A stretch of 64,000 nucleotides of DNA from Lepus europaeus (Eukaryota > Chordata > Mammalia > Lagomorpha > Leporidae), in contig NC_084850.1 in assembly GCF_033115175.1 (NCBI RefSeq), positions 496,001 through 560,000 on the forward strand, in the 5' to 3' direction. Each line of letters opens with the position of its first letter. Within the stretch, counting starts at the first letter, position 1. Below are positions 46,491-57,979 of the stretch, one piece after another. A program made the translations under genes and the position numbers. Under the pieces are notes generated by a model. It made no database searches and had not been told where the DNA came from. It worked only from the letters and a program-made list of their open reading frames with translations.

Positions 46491-46580
46491 ACAAAACTCA
46501 AAAATCAAAACTAGAGATTTACATTGTGATGTCTACCTAACAATGTCTACTATATACATATTTTAATGCTGCATCAAGGG

Positions 46581-46841
46581 AGGCCGGTGTTGTGGCATAG
46601 TGGGTTGGACTGCTGCCTGCGGCACCGGCATCCTATGTGGGCACCAGTTCAAGTCCCGGCTGCTCCATTTCTGATCCTGCTCTCTGCTAATGGCCTGGGA
46701 AGACAGAGGAAGATGGCTTAAGCACTTGGGGAGCTGCCACCCACATGGAAGACCTGGATGAAGCTCCTGGCTCCTGGCTTATGCCTGTCTCAGCCCTTGC
46801 TGTTGCTGCCATTTGAGAAGTGAACCAGTGGATGATGGAAG

Positions 46842-46888
<47 letters not shown>

Positions 46889-46918
46889 CTGAGTTTCAGA
46901 TAAAAAAAAAGCTTTTAA
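46581..46918 (+). mobile_element. CSINE, sense
   Basis: Full-length with a (TC)n tract at about 46847-46884. Confidence 0.92.
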
Positions 46919-46936
46919 AAATGACCAGAAAATTAA

Positions 46937-46959
46937 ACACACACACACACACACACACT
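46937..46959 (+). repeat. (CA)n microsatellite
   Basis: Alternating CA tract just past the SINE. Confidence 0.85.
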
Positions 46960-47029
46960 AACCCGGTATGTATCTGTGGGGTACTATGTGATGTTTCAGT
47001 ATATTGTGTATTCAAATGAGGGCAAACAT

Positions 47030-47360
47030 ACGTATCTATTCAAACATTTATCATTCTTAGTGAAAGCAATTGAAATCTTTTCAACCTATTTTTTGAGATG
47101 TACTGTACTTCACAGTTATCTACAGTCCCTCTGCTGTGCAACGTAACTCCTATGATTTAACACCTGTTGAGCCACCTTTTCCCAAACGCTGCGCTGCTGC
47201 GCCTCCTGCTCTCTGCAGCCTCTACTAACCACCACCCCACCATCAACTTCTGTTAAGATCAACTTTTTGAGATTCCACATAGGAGTGAGAGAATGAGGTC
47301 TTTTGTCTTTCCATGCCTGTATCATTTCACGTACATTTCCTTATCAGTCTAATCTGATGA
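47030..47360 (-). mobile_element. L1 3'-end fragment, antisense
   Basis: Plus strand reads TTTTGAGATTCCACATAGGA then AATGAGGTCTTTTGTCTTTC, an L1 3' UTR in reverse. Confidence 0.7.
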
Positions 47361-47917
47361 CCCCCAGGCCGCTGGAAAAAAGAACTGTCCTAGAATCAAG
47401 GTCCCCGTGGATTCTCTTTTCTTACATATCATCAGCTGGTAAAAATGGGCTATATTCTACTTTGCTTCTTATTTGGATCAGAACTTTCTGGTGCAATTTT
47501 TGCCTGACGTTTCTAATTGTTTTTGCTCCTTGCACTTTCCTATATCCAACTTTTTCAAACATCCAGTCACAACAACCAAGATGTTGAGTTCACATGGACA
47601 TAGCTTTTTAAAAAAATTCTTGGAGTTCTCTCTCCCGGAGCCTACCATTCTCCTGCCCCAGTCTGGACTGGTTGCCAGCCAGGCCTTCTGCCCGGTTGGC
47701 ATCCCTGGTATTTCGGGTCACTGCCCTGGATTGGAGCCTCTGTCTTGGGGATCTCACATCTTTCTTTTTCTTGGCTCACAACCTTGTTTTGCTGCAGAAC
47801 ATCCTCAAGTAGGTTCCTATGAAAGTAGATTTGAGAGGTAAATTTTCTTAGCTTTCTCATACCATTGTCACACTTTCTGGATATTCTGTAGAGTTCTATG
47901 TTGAACTCATTTTTCCG
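47361..47917. other. Intergenic unique sequence
   Basis: No gene recognised. Confidence 0.45.
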
Positions 47918-48222
47918 GGGCTTGCGCTGTGGTGCAGCAGGTTAAACCTCTGCCTGTGGCACCAGCATCCCAGCTGCTCCACTTCCAATCCAGCTCTCTG
48001 CTATGGTCTGGGAAAGCAGTAGAAGATGCCCCAAGTCCTTGCAACCACGTGGGAAACACAGAAGAAGCTCCTGGCTCCTGGCTCCGGATTGGCGCAGCTC
48101 CGGCTGTAGTGGGCATTTGGGGAGTGAACCAGCAAATGGAAGACCTCTCTCTCTCTCTCTGCCTCTCCTCTCTCTGTGTAACTCTGACTTTCAAATAAAT
48201 AAATAAATAATTTAAAAAAATC
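47918..48222 (+). mobile_element. CSINE, sense
   Basis: Lacks a block of the head-proximal body. Confidence 0.88.
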
Positions 48223-48305
48223 ATTTTTCCTTGGAATTTTGAAAGTATTACCCTATGCCATCTTTTTTGGTTGTTCGTTGCTTGTTGGACTCCTAAATAA
48301 CTTTT

Positions 48306-48704
48306 TAAAAAGATTTATTTATTTATTTATTTTTATTTATTTATTTTTTTGACAGGCAGAGTTAGACAGTGAGAGAGAGAGACAGAGAGAAAGGTCTTCT
48401 TTTCCATTGGTTCAACACTCCCCCCCCCCCCCCCCCCCCCCCGCCAAATGGCTGCCACGGCCAGTGTGCTGCGGCTGGCGCGCTGCGCCGATCCAAAGCC
48501 AGGAGCCAGGTGCTTCCTCCTGGTCTCCCATGGGGTGTAAGGCCCAAGCACTTGGGCCATCCTCCACTGCACTCCCGGGCCACAGCAGAGAGCTGGCCTG
48601 GAAGAGGAGCAACCGGGACAGAATCCGGCGCCCTGACCAGGACTAGAACCCGGGGAGCCAGTGCTGCAGGCAGAGGATTAGCCAAGTGAGCAGCGGCACC
48701 GCCC
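48306..48704 (-). mobile_element. CSINE, variant B, antisense, with poly(C)
   Basis: Variant B with a run of about 23 C (48420-48442) in place of the usual ACCCTCCAATGG segment. Confidence 0.9.
48420..48442 (+). repeat. Poly(C) run
   Basis: About 23 C residues inside the SINE at 48306-48704. Confidence 0.9.
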
Positions 48705-48715
48705 TATTTATTTAT

Positions 48716-49038
48716 TTATTAAATATTTATTTTTATTTATTTGAAAGACAGAGTTAGAGAGACGTAGAGACAGAGAGAGAGGTCTTCCATCCACTGGTTC
48801 ACTCCCCAGATGGCCGCAACGGCCGGAGCTGCTCGGATCCGAAGCCAGGAGCCAGGAGCCTCTTTCAGGTCTCCACATCGGTGCAGGGGCCCCAAGGACT
48901 TGGGCCATCTTCTACTACTATCCCAGGCCACAGCAGAGAGCTGGATCGAAGTGGAGCAGCCGGGACTAGAACCAGTGTCCATATGGGATGCCGGCCCTGC
49001 AGGCTGCAGCTTAACCTGTCAAGCCACAGCGTCGGTCA
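48716..49038 (-). mobile_element. CSINE, antisense
   Basis: Full-length. A further antisense head fragment lies at about 49121-49164. Confidence 0.9.
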
Positions 49039-49164
49039 TAGCCCACTTTTTAATAAGGTTGTTTTCTTATGGTTGACTTTTTTTCTTTAAATAGCGTTCT
49101 CTTTCATTTCAGAGTGGCTTTGCAGATGAAGGCTTTACCCGCTACACTGCAGCACCAGCCTCCC

Positions 49165-50146
49165 TGATTCATTCTGTAAAAGTCTTTAGATTTTCTTTCA
49201 TATTTCTTATCTCTGTTGTTTTCTTCTATTTTTTGAAAGATTTCTTCAGTTTCATCTTTCAATGTTTCTACTGCACTTTTAACTTCAATAATCATATTTT
49301 AGTTTCCAAGAATTCTTTCCTGTTCCTGTGCTTTACACAATATACGTTTCTTGTCTTACGAACATGATATTTCCTCTTAGTTCTCTGAATATCCTCATTC
49401 AATTTAAACGTATTTCGCATCTACTCCTTGCATTTCCTGGGATTCCAAATTCATTTAATTTTCTATTTCTCTTGACTTCATGTTGAGGACTTTCTTCCCA
49501 TGTCTAACGATACTCAGCGGTTGGCTTAGATTAGTCAAGAAGAGCTGGAGGGAGCAGAGTTCAGACCTGCTCAATGCCAGACACGAGGGACCAAGGGACC
49601 GGCAGGTATTTTGCCTCTAGGCCTGTGCCTGCTCCCAGCTCTGCTGTGTGAGTTGGGGGGAGGTTCCACTGGTATGATCACCTGCTGCCTGTCAGGGCCT
49701 TCAGTTCCTTGCCTTGTGCTCAGTTCTATTTCTTCCAGCACACACAGCTCATTGTGGCCAACTGGCTCTCACCTCCTCTGTAGCTTACTTGTCTAATACT
49801 CTCAGCTCGATTACCCCTGCCCACTTTAGTCCATCAACTAACTCCCATCTGCGTTCTAAAACATCGCTGATACCTGTCCACTAATGATGACCTCCCATGC
49901 TCAACACATTCGCTTCATTTAGGTGGGTTTGGCCCTCACTGTTTCTTAGTGCTTTTTCTTTTAATGAGTTTCTAAAGACAGGAAATGCTGTGTGTGTGTG
50001 CATGCACATGTGTGTACACTCATGGGAGGGAGTGAGTGTGATGTTTTGTATCAGAGTCCATTTGTTCCCTATTTGTGGATTCTCTTATGAATATAGCTAG
50101 GTTATTCATTTTTCTAGATGACCACTTTGGCCACATCTCCTAGGTT
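49165..50146. other. Intergenic T-rich sequence
   Basis: Possible old LINE material; nothing clear. (TG)n at about 49988-50000. Confidence 0.4.
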
Positions 50147-50495
50147 TTTTTAAAAAAAAATATTTAAGACACAGATATGAAAGAGAGAGAGAGAGAGAGA
50201 AACAGAGGAAGAGAGAGACAGAGGGAGAGAGGGAGGGAGAGAGAGAGAGGGGTCCCGTCATTGGTTTACTCTCCAAATGCCCACAAATGGCTGAGCTGGA
50301 CCAGAATCTGAGAACTCACTCCAGGTTTCCCATATGGGTGGCAGAGACCCAATTACTTGAGCCATCGCTGCTGCCTGCCAGGGTCTGCATTGGTGGGAAG
50401 CTGGTCAGGGGCTGGAGCCAGGAACAGAGCCTACAACATCTGATGGGTGACACGGGGGTGCCAGTGGCATCTTGTCTATCAGGATAAACACTCAC
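50147..50495 (-). mobile_element. Old CSINE, antisense
   Basis: Expanded GA-rich tail at about 50175-50250. Confidence 0.8.
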
Positions 50496-50599
50496 CCTTC
50501 TCCTCCTAGGTTTTCATATGTAGGGCTCCTCTTGTTGATCATTTCTGAAGAATTTGTAATTTTAGTTTTTGTTTCTTCTCAACCCAAATAGTTATTTTG

Positions 50600-50847
50600 A
50601 AGTCTGTTTTAAGAGTTCCAAGTAGAGAATGACTTTGTTTGTTTCTCTTTTGTCCATCCATTTGTTCTTAATTTTTTATTTTGTTGTGCTGTTGCCAGAG
50701 ACGATGATCTACATGATTCCTACATTCTGTAAATCACTGAGATTGATTCTTGGTGAATCTAATGCATGAACAACTTGAGGAAATGTTCCATAAGTGTTTG
50801 AAGAAATTTGTGATTCTATATTTTAAGTCTTTTTATTTTTCAAGTAT
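50600..50847 (-). mobile_element. L1 ORF2 fragment, antisense
   Basis: Contains GCCAGAGACGATGATC and GAGGAAATGTTCCATAAGTG, the text of L1 ORF2 reversed. Confidence 0.65.
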
Positions 50848-50900
50848 TTTTATCTATTATTTATTTGAAAGGCAGAATGAGAGAGTTTTAGACAAATTGA
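50848..50900 (-). mobile_element. CSINE tail fragment, antisense
   Basis: Only ATTTATTTGAAAGGCAGAAT and flank remain. Confidence 0.6.
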
Positions 50901-51074
50901 GTAGATGATTATGCTCTGTCTTCTATACCAATAAAATCCTTTGGGCTCTTGGTTTTCTCTTCATTGCTATCCATAATATATTTGTAATATATTTCCTGGT
51001 TTCTATCTTCTATAATCCTGTTTTCCAAAGGTTCTGTTTTTAAAAAGTTTATAGTCTTATTCTTCTTTCCTTTT

Positions 51075-51121
51075 TAAAGATTTATTTATTTATTTTATTT
51101 GAAAGGCAGAGTTAGAGAGAC

Positions 51122-51154
<33 letters not shown>

Positions 51155-51322
51155 ATCTTCCAACTGCTGGTTCACTCCCCAAATGGTCACAACAGCTGGT
51201 TCTGGGCCAGGCCAAAACTGGGAGCTAGGAGCTTCCTCCAGGTCTCCTACATGGGTGCAGAGGCCCAAACACCTGGGCCATGTTCCACTGTTGGGTCATT
51301 TTGGGAGTGAACAAGCAGATGA

Positions 51323-51361
<39 letters not shown>

Positions 51362-51595
51362 GGTTTGATACCTGGCTCCAGCTCCAAATTCCAACTCCCT
51401 GCTGCTGCTGATCCTGGGCAGCAGCCTTAGGCAGTGGCTCAAATAATTAGGTGCCTGTTATCCGCATGTGAGACCTGGATGGAGTTCCCAGCTCCCAAGC
51501 TAGCACTGCCCGGTTCTGGTCACTGTGGGCGTTGGGGAAATGAAGCAGCAGATGAAAGACAGTTCTCTGTCTGTCTCCCTGGCTCTCAAGTTCAT
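51075..51595. mobile_element. Composite of CSINE pieces
   Basis: Antisense part 51075-51290, then a sense 3' part with a (TC)n tract to about 51360, then an older sense piece to 51595. Confidence 0.75.
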
Positions 51596-51961
51596 TTTTA
51601 AATAGCTCATCTTTTAATTCTACTAGTAAATACTTTTGGTTACAGTATCTTTTTTCTGCTTTTCATTAGGGAACATGAAATTGCATCATTTAAGTACCTT
51701 TTATTGAATCTAAGGAACTCAGGAAGACTCCCTTTATTGTTTTTCTCTTTCAAAACTGTCTTGACTTGTTGTCTTGAACACTCTTCACAACCTAGAGTTA
51801 ACAGTCACAAGTCTATAAAAATTCCTGGATTTTGATCAGAACAAAGAATGTCGAGATTAATTTTTGAAAAATTGACATTTTTCTATGTTGACTCTTTCCT
51901 TCCAGGAATATGATAGTTTCTTTTTTTTTCAGATCTTCATTTGTATTTCTAAGGATTTCAA
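51596..51961. other. Intergenic T-rich sequence
   Basis: Possibly old L1; nothing clear. Confidence 0.4.
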
Positions 51962-52266
51962 ATGATTTATTTATTTATTTAATTTGAGAGGCAGAGAGAC
52001 AGGGAGAGACAGACAGGAGCAAGCTCCAAACCATCGGTTCACTCTCCAGATGCCTGTAAAGGCTGGGACTGGGTCAAGGCTGAGCTGGGAGCTTAAAGCA
52101 ATCCAGGTGTCCTGTGTGGGTGGCAAGGACCCAAGTACCTGCTTTCTCCCAGGATCTGCATTAGCAGGAAGCTGGAATTGAGGGCAGAGTCGGGACCTGA
52201 ACTCAGGCACTCCAGTATGGGAAGTGGGCACGCTAACTGATGTGTCAACTACTAGGCCAAACACCT
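51962..52266 (-). mobile_element. Old CSINE, antisense
   Basis: Diverged copy ending ACTAGGCCAAACACC. Confidence 0.8.
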
Positions 52267-52402
52267 GGGCCATCTCCCACTGCTTTCCCAGGCCATAAGT
52301 AGAGAGTCAGATCAGAAGAGGAGCAGCCAGGACTAGAACTGGTGCCCATATGGGATGCCAGCGTCGCAGGCAGAGGCTTAGCCTACCACAGTGCCAGCCC
52401 CA
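52267..52402 (-). mobile_element. CSINE fragment, antisense
   Basis: Head-side half only; abuts the previous copy. Confidence 0.85.
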
Positions 52403-52534
52403 TGACACAGGCATCTCAACCAGTATCTTAATTACCTATCAGGCTAAATGCTTGTCCCTGTAGTTATTGTTGTTACATGGGTTTTGGAACTTCTTATTAA
52501 GTTTATTCTCAGTTGCTTTGTAATTGTTTAAAAA

Positions 52535-52795
52535 ATGTATTTCTTTTTATTTTTATTTGAAAGGGGAGGGGGAGAGAGAATATGAATAAGCCATTCCTGG
52601 GGCCAGGCTGAAGCCAGGAGTTTGAAACTCCAACTGGGTCTCCTACGTGGGTGGCAGGGACCCAAGTACTTGTGCAATCACCCGCTGCCTCCAAGGGTGT
52701 GCATTAGCAGGAAGCTGGGATCAGAAGCAGAGTGAGGACTTGAACTTGGGCATCCCAAGCAGTGTCTTAACCACTGCAACAAACATCCACCAGTT
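52535..52795 (-). mobile_element. Old CSINE, antisense
   Basis: Diverged copy. Confidence 0.8.
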
Positions 52796-53007
52796 TTATA
52801 ATTTTTGTAACTACAAAGAATTGAATTTTTTTCTCAGTGTTTACATTTGCCAGCGTTTTATTATTAATTGAGTCTATAATTACATCTTAACACATGGGAA
52901 TCGATTTGGGATCAACCGGACTTTCTCCTCACAGTGAAGTGCCATGGAGGAGGTTGAAAAGGGCATGGGAGGATATATGTGTCTCATGTTGTTGTTGCTG
53001 CTTTAAA

Positions 53008-53051
53008 TACTTAATTTATTTGAAATGAGAGTATGTGTGTGTGTGAGAGAC

Positions 53052-53092
<41 letters not shown>

Positions 53093-53374
53093 TCAATTTT
53101 CCACCTGTTGGTTCATACCCCAAATGCCCAAACGACTGGGGCTGTGCCGGGCGGGAGGGCGGGGGTGGCAAAGCCAGGAGTCTGGAACTCTATCCGGCTC
53201 TCCCACATGGGTGGCAGGAGTGCAAGTGCCTCAGCCATCCTCTGCTGCCTTTTCAGACCCATTAGCACAGAGCTGGATCAGAAGTGGAGCAGCCAGGACT
53301 TGAACTGGTGCCCATATGGCATGTCAGCATCACAGATGGTGTCTTACCCTGCTGTACCAGAGCACCGGCCCTAT
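53008..53374 (-). mobile_element. CSINE, antisense
   Basis: Tail carries (TG)n and (GA)n at about 53033-53085. Confidence 0.88.
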
Positions 53375-53439
53375 ATATGTGTCTTGTTTTACATTAATGA
53401 CATTGCACCATAGATCTTTGCTTTCTTGTTTCCTTCTTA

Positions 53440-53735
53440 CCTGACATCCTTATAAATGATGTTTGTACTGTATTTTTTAATAGGTAACTGATTAGATTTA
53501 GGAAGTTCTCTATTATTAGTTTATGCTTTTTCTGCATCTGTTGAAATAATTATATGATTTGTTTCCCTTAAATACGTTAAGGTTGATTTTCTAACTTTAA
53601 ACCATCCTTGCATTCCTAGGGAAAAAAAAACTTAACTTAGTTATATCTTCATAAACTCTGGAATTAATTTGTCTAGAATTTTAACATTTATTTACATATT
53701 CTGTGTCATCCTTTCCTTGGGTCATTACACTATAT
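53440..53735 (-). mobile_element. L1 ORF2 fragment, antisense
   Basis: TTTCTGCATCTGTTGAAATA and AAACCATCCTTGCATTCCTA are the L1 reverse-transcriptase region read backwards. Confidence 0.85.
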
Positions 53736-54056
53736 TTTTAAAGATCTATTTTATTTATTTGAAAGGCAGAGTTACAGAGAGAGAGAGAGAGAGAGAGAGA
53801 AGTCTTCCATCCTCTGGTTCCCTCCCTAAATGGCTGCAACGGCCTGACTGGGCCATGCTGAAGCCAGGAGCTTCTTCTGCTTCTCCCACATGGGTGCAGG
53901 GGCCCAAGTACTTGGGTCATCCTCTGCTGCTTTCCTAGGTGCATTAGCAAGAAGTTGGATCAGGAGTGGAACAGCTGGGACTCAACCCAGTGCCCATATG
54001 GGATGCCGGCACTGTGGGCAGTGGCTTAAACCCCTACGTCACACCAGCAGCTCCTC
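53736..54056 (-). mobile_element. CSINE, antisense
   Basis: Inserted in the L1. Confidence 0.9.
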
Positions 54057-54239
54057 ATTAAAATATTTACATTGTTCTAATACAATAAGTTTGGAGAAAT
54101 TTCTTTTCTGTGTATGATTGGAATTGGCATCTCATTAAAGATTAGGTTCTTTGGGCCTACGCTGTATGTGTGAGAGGAGGACAGGTTTTAACATACATAG
54201 CCAGTTTCTTTGAGGGAGTCTATTCAGGTTTTCTATTTT
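54057..54239 (-). mobile_element. L1 ORF2 fragment, antisense (continued)
   Basis: Continues the same L1; GTTTGGAGAAATTTC and ATTGGAATTGGCATCTC. Confidence 0.55.
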
Positions 54240-54560
54240 TTAAGGATTTATTTATTTATTTGAAAGCAGAGTTACAGAGAGGCAGAAGGAGAAGGAGGGG
54301 GGTCTCTCATCTGCTGGTTCACTCCCCAGATGGCTGCAACAGCTGGAGCTCGGCCGATCCAAAGCCAGAAGCCTGGAGCTTCTTCTGGGTCTCCCACATG
54401 GGTACAGGGGCCCAAGGACTTGGGCCATCTTCTACTGCTTTCCCAGGCCATAGCAGAGAGCTGGACCAGAAGTGCAGTGGCCTGGACTTGAACTGGTGCC
54501 AATAAGGTATGTGGACACTGCAGGTGGTGGCTTTACCCGCTATGCCACAGTGCTGGTCTC
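54240..54560 (-). mobile_element. CSINE, antisense
   Basis: Full-length. Confidence 0.9.
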
Positions 54561-54812
54561 CGTTTTCTATTTCTTGAGTTAGTTTTGGTAAGCTGTTCTT
54601 CAAAAAGTTTGTGGAATTTTTATTAAAGTTATTATTATACTAACTGGATTATGATTGGTTGGTTTTGTTGCTACTAAATTGTCCTTGAAAAACATATTCT
54701 CCTTAAAAAATGCAGTTGTTGAATAGAATAGCTGTTGTTTCGTATGGAAAGTATGTACACTCTTGAAAATATACTTCTGTTATGGATGTAAAAAACAGTT
54801 CGTGGAAAATAG
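54561..54812 (-). mobile_element. L1 ORF2 fragment, antisense (continued)
   Basis: GAGTTAGTTTTGGTAAGCTG; becomes unclear after about 54700. Confidence 0.5.
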
Positions 54813-55133
54813 GTGTTCGGCCTGGAAGTTAAGACACTGGTTAAGATGCTTGTGTCCCACATCTGAGCGCCTGGGTTCAATGCTGGCCTCTGGCTCCTGA
54901 CTCCAGCGCCGGCTAATGCAGCTCCCTGCTAACGCAGACCCTGGAAAGCAGCAGGTGATGGCTGCTTGATGGGTCCCTGCCACCCACACGGGAGACCCAG
55001 ATCGAGTTCCTGGCTCCCAGCTTAAGCCCAGCCCAGCCCTAGTCTTCACAGGCATTTGGAGAGTGAACCAGAGGATGGGAGTTCTCTATTTATCTTTATC
55101 TCTATCTCTGCTTCTCAAGTAAATAAACAAAGT
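54813..55133 (+). mobile_element. Old CSINE, sense
   Basis: Diverged; head GTGTTCGGCCTGGAAG. Confidence 0.75.
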
Positions 55134-55283
55134 TCTGGCAAACAGAGAAATGAAGATAGGAATGATAAATGTTTACCTAAAGCTACAGTGACATATTTTT
55201 CTGAAACATACATCTTTTAAAAATGTTGATTTTGTTGAGAAAAAAATTGGAACACACCTAGTTATTTCATAATATGCATTTTC

Positions 55284-55588
55284 TGGGGCCAGTGCTGTGG
55301 TGCAGCATGTTAAGCCACTGTCTGCAGTGCTGGCATCCCATATCGGTGCTGGTTCGAGTCCCGGCTGCTCCACTTCTGATCCAGCTCTCTGCTGTGGCCT
55401 GGGAAAGCAATAGAAGATGGCCAAGTCCTTGGGCCCCTGCACCCACACATGGGAGACCCAGAAGAAGCTCCTGGCCCCTGGCTTCTGGCTCTGGCCTGGC
55501 CCAGCGCTGGCTGTTGTGGCTATTTGGAAAGTGAACCAGTGGATGAAAGATATCTCTCTCTTTCAAATAAATAAATATTTCTTTAAAA
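55284..55588 (+). mobile_element. CSINE, sense
   Basis: Duplication AATATGCATTTTC on both sides. Confidence 0.92.
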
Positions 55589-55659
55589 AATATGCATTTT
55601 CCATGAACTTTTTGAAAATCTCTAGTATGGATTTCAATTTTTTCACACAATCTTAATTT

Positions 55660-56016
55660 TCTTTTCTTTTATTTATTTATTTATTTTTATTTTTGACAGG
55701 CAGAGTGGACAGTGAGAGAGAGACAGAGAGAAAGGTCTTCCTTTTGCCGTTGGTTCACCCTCCAATGGCCGCCGCGGTAGCGCGCTGCGGCCGGCACATC
55801 GCGCTGATCCGATGGCAGGAGCCAGGTGCTTCTCCTGGTCTCCCATGGGGTGCAGGGCCCAAGCACTTGGGCCATCCTCTACTGCACTCCCTGGCCACAG
55901 CAGAGAGCTGGCCTGGAAGAGGGGCAACCGGGACAGGTTGGTGCCCCGACCGGGACTAGCCCGGTGTGCCGGCGCCGCAAGGCGGAGGATTAGCCTATTG
56001 AGCCGCAGCGCCGGCC
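55660..56016 (-). mobile_element. CSINE, variant B, antisense
   Basis: Perfect 15-bp duplication CACAATCTTAATTTT; well preserved. Confidence 0.93.
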
Positions 56017-56070
56017 CACAATCTTAATTTTCAATTCCATTTTCCACAAACTTTATGAAGTACCCTCATC

Positions 56071-56250
56071 CTTTTCCAGGAATTTATTAATTTTGCTTAT
56101 GTTTTCAAATATACTGACATACAGTTGTTCAGAATATCCTTTAAAAAAAATCTCTATCATTCTGCGATTACATCCATTGTTTGTTGCTAATATGTTAGTT
56201 GTGTCTTTTCTCTTTATAGCCAGCTTGCTAATGGGTTGACTTTTGGTTTT
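56071..56250 (-). mobile_element. L1 ORF2 fragment, antisense
   Basis: Minus-strand translation includes YSEQLYVSIFENISKINKFLEK, cut here to its core SEQLY...KFLEK, which resembles L1 ORF2. Confidence 0.65.
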
Positions 56251-56399
56251 CTCACTTCTCTCTGCCATTGGGGTTTTCCCCTCTAATTTCTGCTCATCCT
56301 TTTGTTCCTTACACTTTCTCCAGCTTTCCTCTGCTGTCCCTTTCACGGGTGTTTGATCTTGTTCTGCAGCTCTGCTGTTGCTTTCCCCCGCCATGTTCA

Positions 56400-57015
56400 C
56401 TCAGCTGCTCAGGCCCCAAACGCAGGAGTTATCCTCGTTTCTTCCTTCTCTGTATCCTACATCCACTCCGTTCTGTTCGATTCTGAAAATCTGTCTTGAA
56501 TCCCACAGGTTGTGAGAGCTCCATTCCTTTCGCCACCATCATCTGTCTGTCTCTCAATGCTTGCCAGGGCCTTCTGACTGGGTCTCTTGCTCCATCATAA
56601 CTGGTCCTCCGCTTTTCACCTGAAACATAGATGTGATGATGTCACATCCTGCCTCAAACTCCTCCAAGGGCTTCTCTTGTTCGAATAAGCTTCCAGTTCT
56701 CATGGCAGCCCCAGCTGCATCTCCAGCTACATTGGCCTCCTTGTTAATCCCCACCACGTCAGGCATAGTCTCTCTTCAGGGCCTTGGAACTTGCCTGGAA
56801 TGTCCTCTCTCCAGACATCCTATGGGGAAATAAAATGAGGGTGCAAGCCAGTGGATATCAATAGCACCCCCTTCACCCTTGCTTGACCCACCCCAAAGCC
56901 CTATCACCTTGACTCTTCCCCACCAGAATGTTGGTTCGCTGTCAGGAAGGATCATTACTGTAGATCCGGAGCCTGGAACAGTGCCTAGCGCATCGCAGGT
57001 GTTTTATAAAATGAC
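56400..57015 (+). mobile_element. L2 LINE 3' end, sense
   Basis: Old L2 text: GGCCTCCTTGTTAATCCCC, GGGCCTTGGAACTTGCCTGG, CCAGAATGTTGGTTCGCTGTC and CAGTGCCTAGCGCATCGCAG in consensus order. Confidence 0.75.
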
Positions 57016-57640
57016 GGAGGGTGCGAGTGTGGCAAATCAGAATCATAAAGTTCCTTGTTAAGAGTAAAACTAGCACAAGCAGTATCAGGGTAAGGCTGCC
57101 TTAACACTCCTGTCCTGAACACCCCGTTGGCTAAAACTTTTCTCACACTCTTAAATATTTTCCCGAAACAGAATCGCAGGATCTCCATTCTCAAATCACG
57201 TATTCTAGGCAGAGCAAAGCGCTGCTTCCTTCGCGCTCCCACTGCCCCTTATCCACAATGACAGGTCCCACGTAGTCTCAGCGCGCACCCTCTCCCCACG
57301 CCAGAGTTCCGCGAAGGCCAGGGCTGTGTGACTTGTCAGTTTATTCTCCGCCCTTAAAGTGAAATAATGCATCGGGAGACCCTCTTAAACCAACGTCCCT
57401 CAGCTGGAACACCGTCAGGCCCCAAGACAGACAATTTTGCTGCTTCTACTGAAGGTGGTGGTATTGAGCAAATGCCTGTGCCGTAAAACGCGTGTTGCAG
57501 CGTACACGATGCGTTTGCGGACAGAAGACCAAGTGCCCCATAGAGCTGTGCAAACAGGCATCCCGAGCCTAGGCCTTCACTTGCCCCAGCATCCGCAAGG
57601 GCCCATTAATCCTTAGCATTCAAATTCCGCCCACTAAACC
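57016..57640. other. MECP2 5' flank
   Basis: Unique sequence rising in GC content. No gene. Confidence 0.55.
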
Positions 57641-57679
57641 AACCCCTCCGCACCCAAGTCTTCTTTTCCCCAAGTGACG

Positions 57680-57979
57680 GCCGACCGCAGCCAATCGGCC
57701 GCTGGACTGAGGTCCGCCCCCTTTTCCCGGGCCGAAACGGACAGGAACTCCCGCCAATTGTGGGCGTCGCCCCCAGGGCCCCGCCTCGGCCCGGACGCTG
57801 CAGCCAATGACGGGCGGGATCGCGGCAGCGCCGGGGGCGGGGCGCAGGCGCGCAGGTGCAACAGCGCGCAGGCAGGCCGGGAGGGCGGGGCGCGACGTCG
57901 TCCGTGCGGGGTCCCGGCGTCGGTGGCGCGCGCGCTCCCTCCTCTCGGAGAGAGGGCTGTGGTAAAAGCCGTCCGGAAA
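57680..57979 (+). promoter_or_regulatory. MECP2: MECP2 promoter and exon-1 leader
   Basis: TATA-less. CCAAT boxes at 57691-57695, 57754-57758 and 57804-57808, then a GGGGCGGGGC Sp1-type site at about 57834-57843. Transcription should begin soon after, within about 150 nt of the e1 start. The stretch CTCTCGGAGAGAGGGCTGTG just before the start codon is, from memory, conserved in human MECP2. The start site itself cannot be fixed from sequence. Confidence 0.75.

Larger units (their letters stand above)
55262..56070. mobile_element. Palindromic transposon relic split by two CSINEs
   Basis: Pieces: CATAATATGCATTTTCT (to 55283), ATATGCATTTTCCATGAACT and on (55590-55659), and AATTCCATTTTCCACAAACT then GAAGTACCCTCA (56031-56070). 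Confidence 0.65.

Noticed and set aside
54595-54640. Possible extra palindromic relic (TTCAAAAAGTTTGTGG)
   Set aside because: The flanking text fits the antisense L1 better; only one end resembles the relic.
19857-56016. Many open frames with similar peptides such as [20 protein letters not shown]
   Set aside because: They are translations of CSINE copies, not genes.
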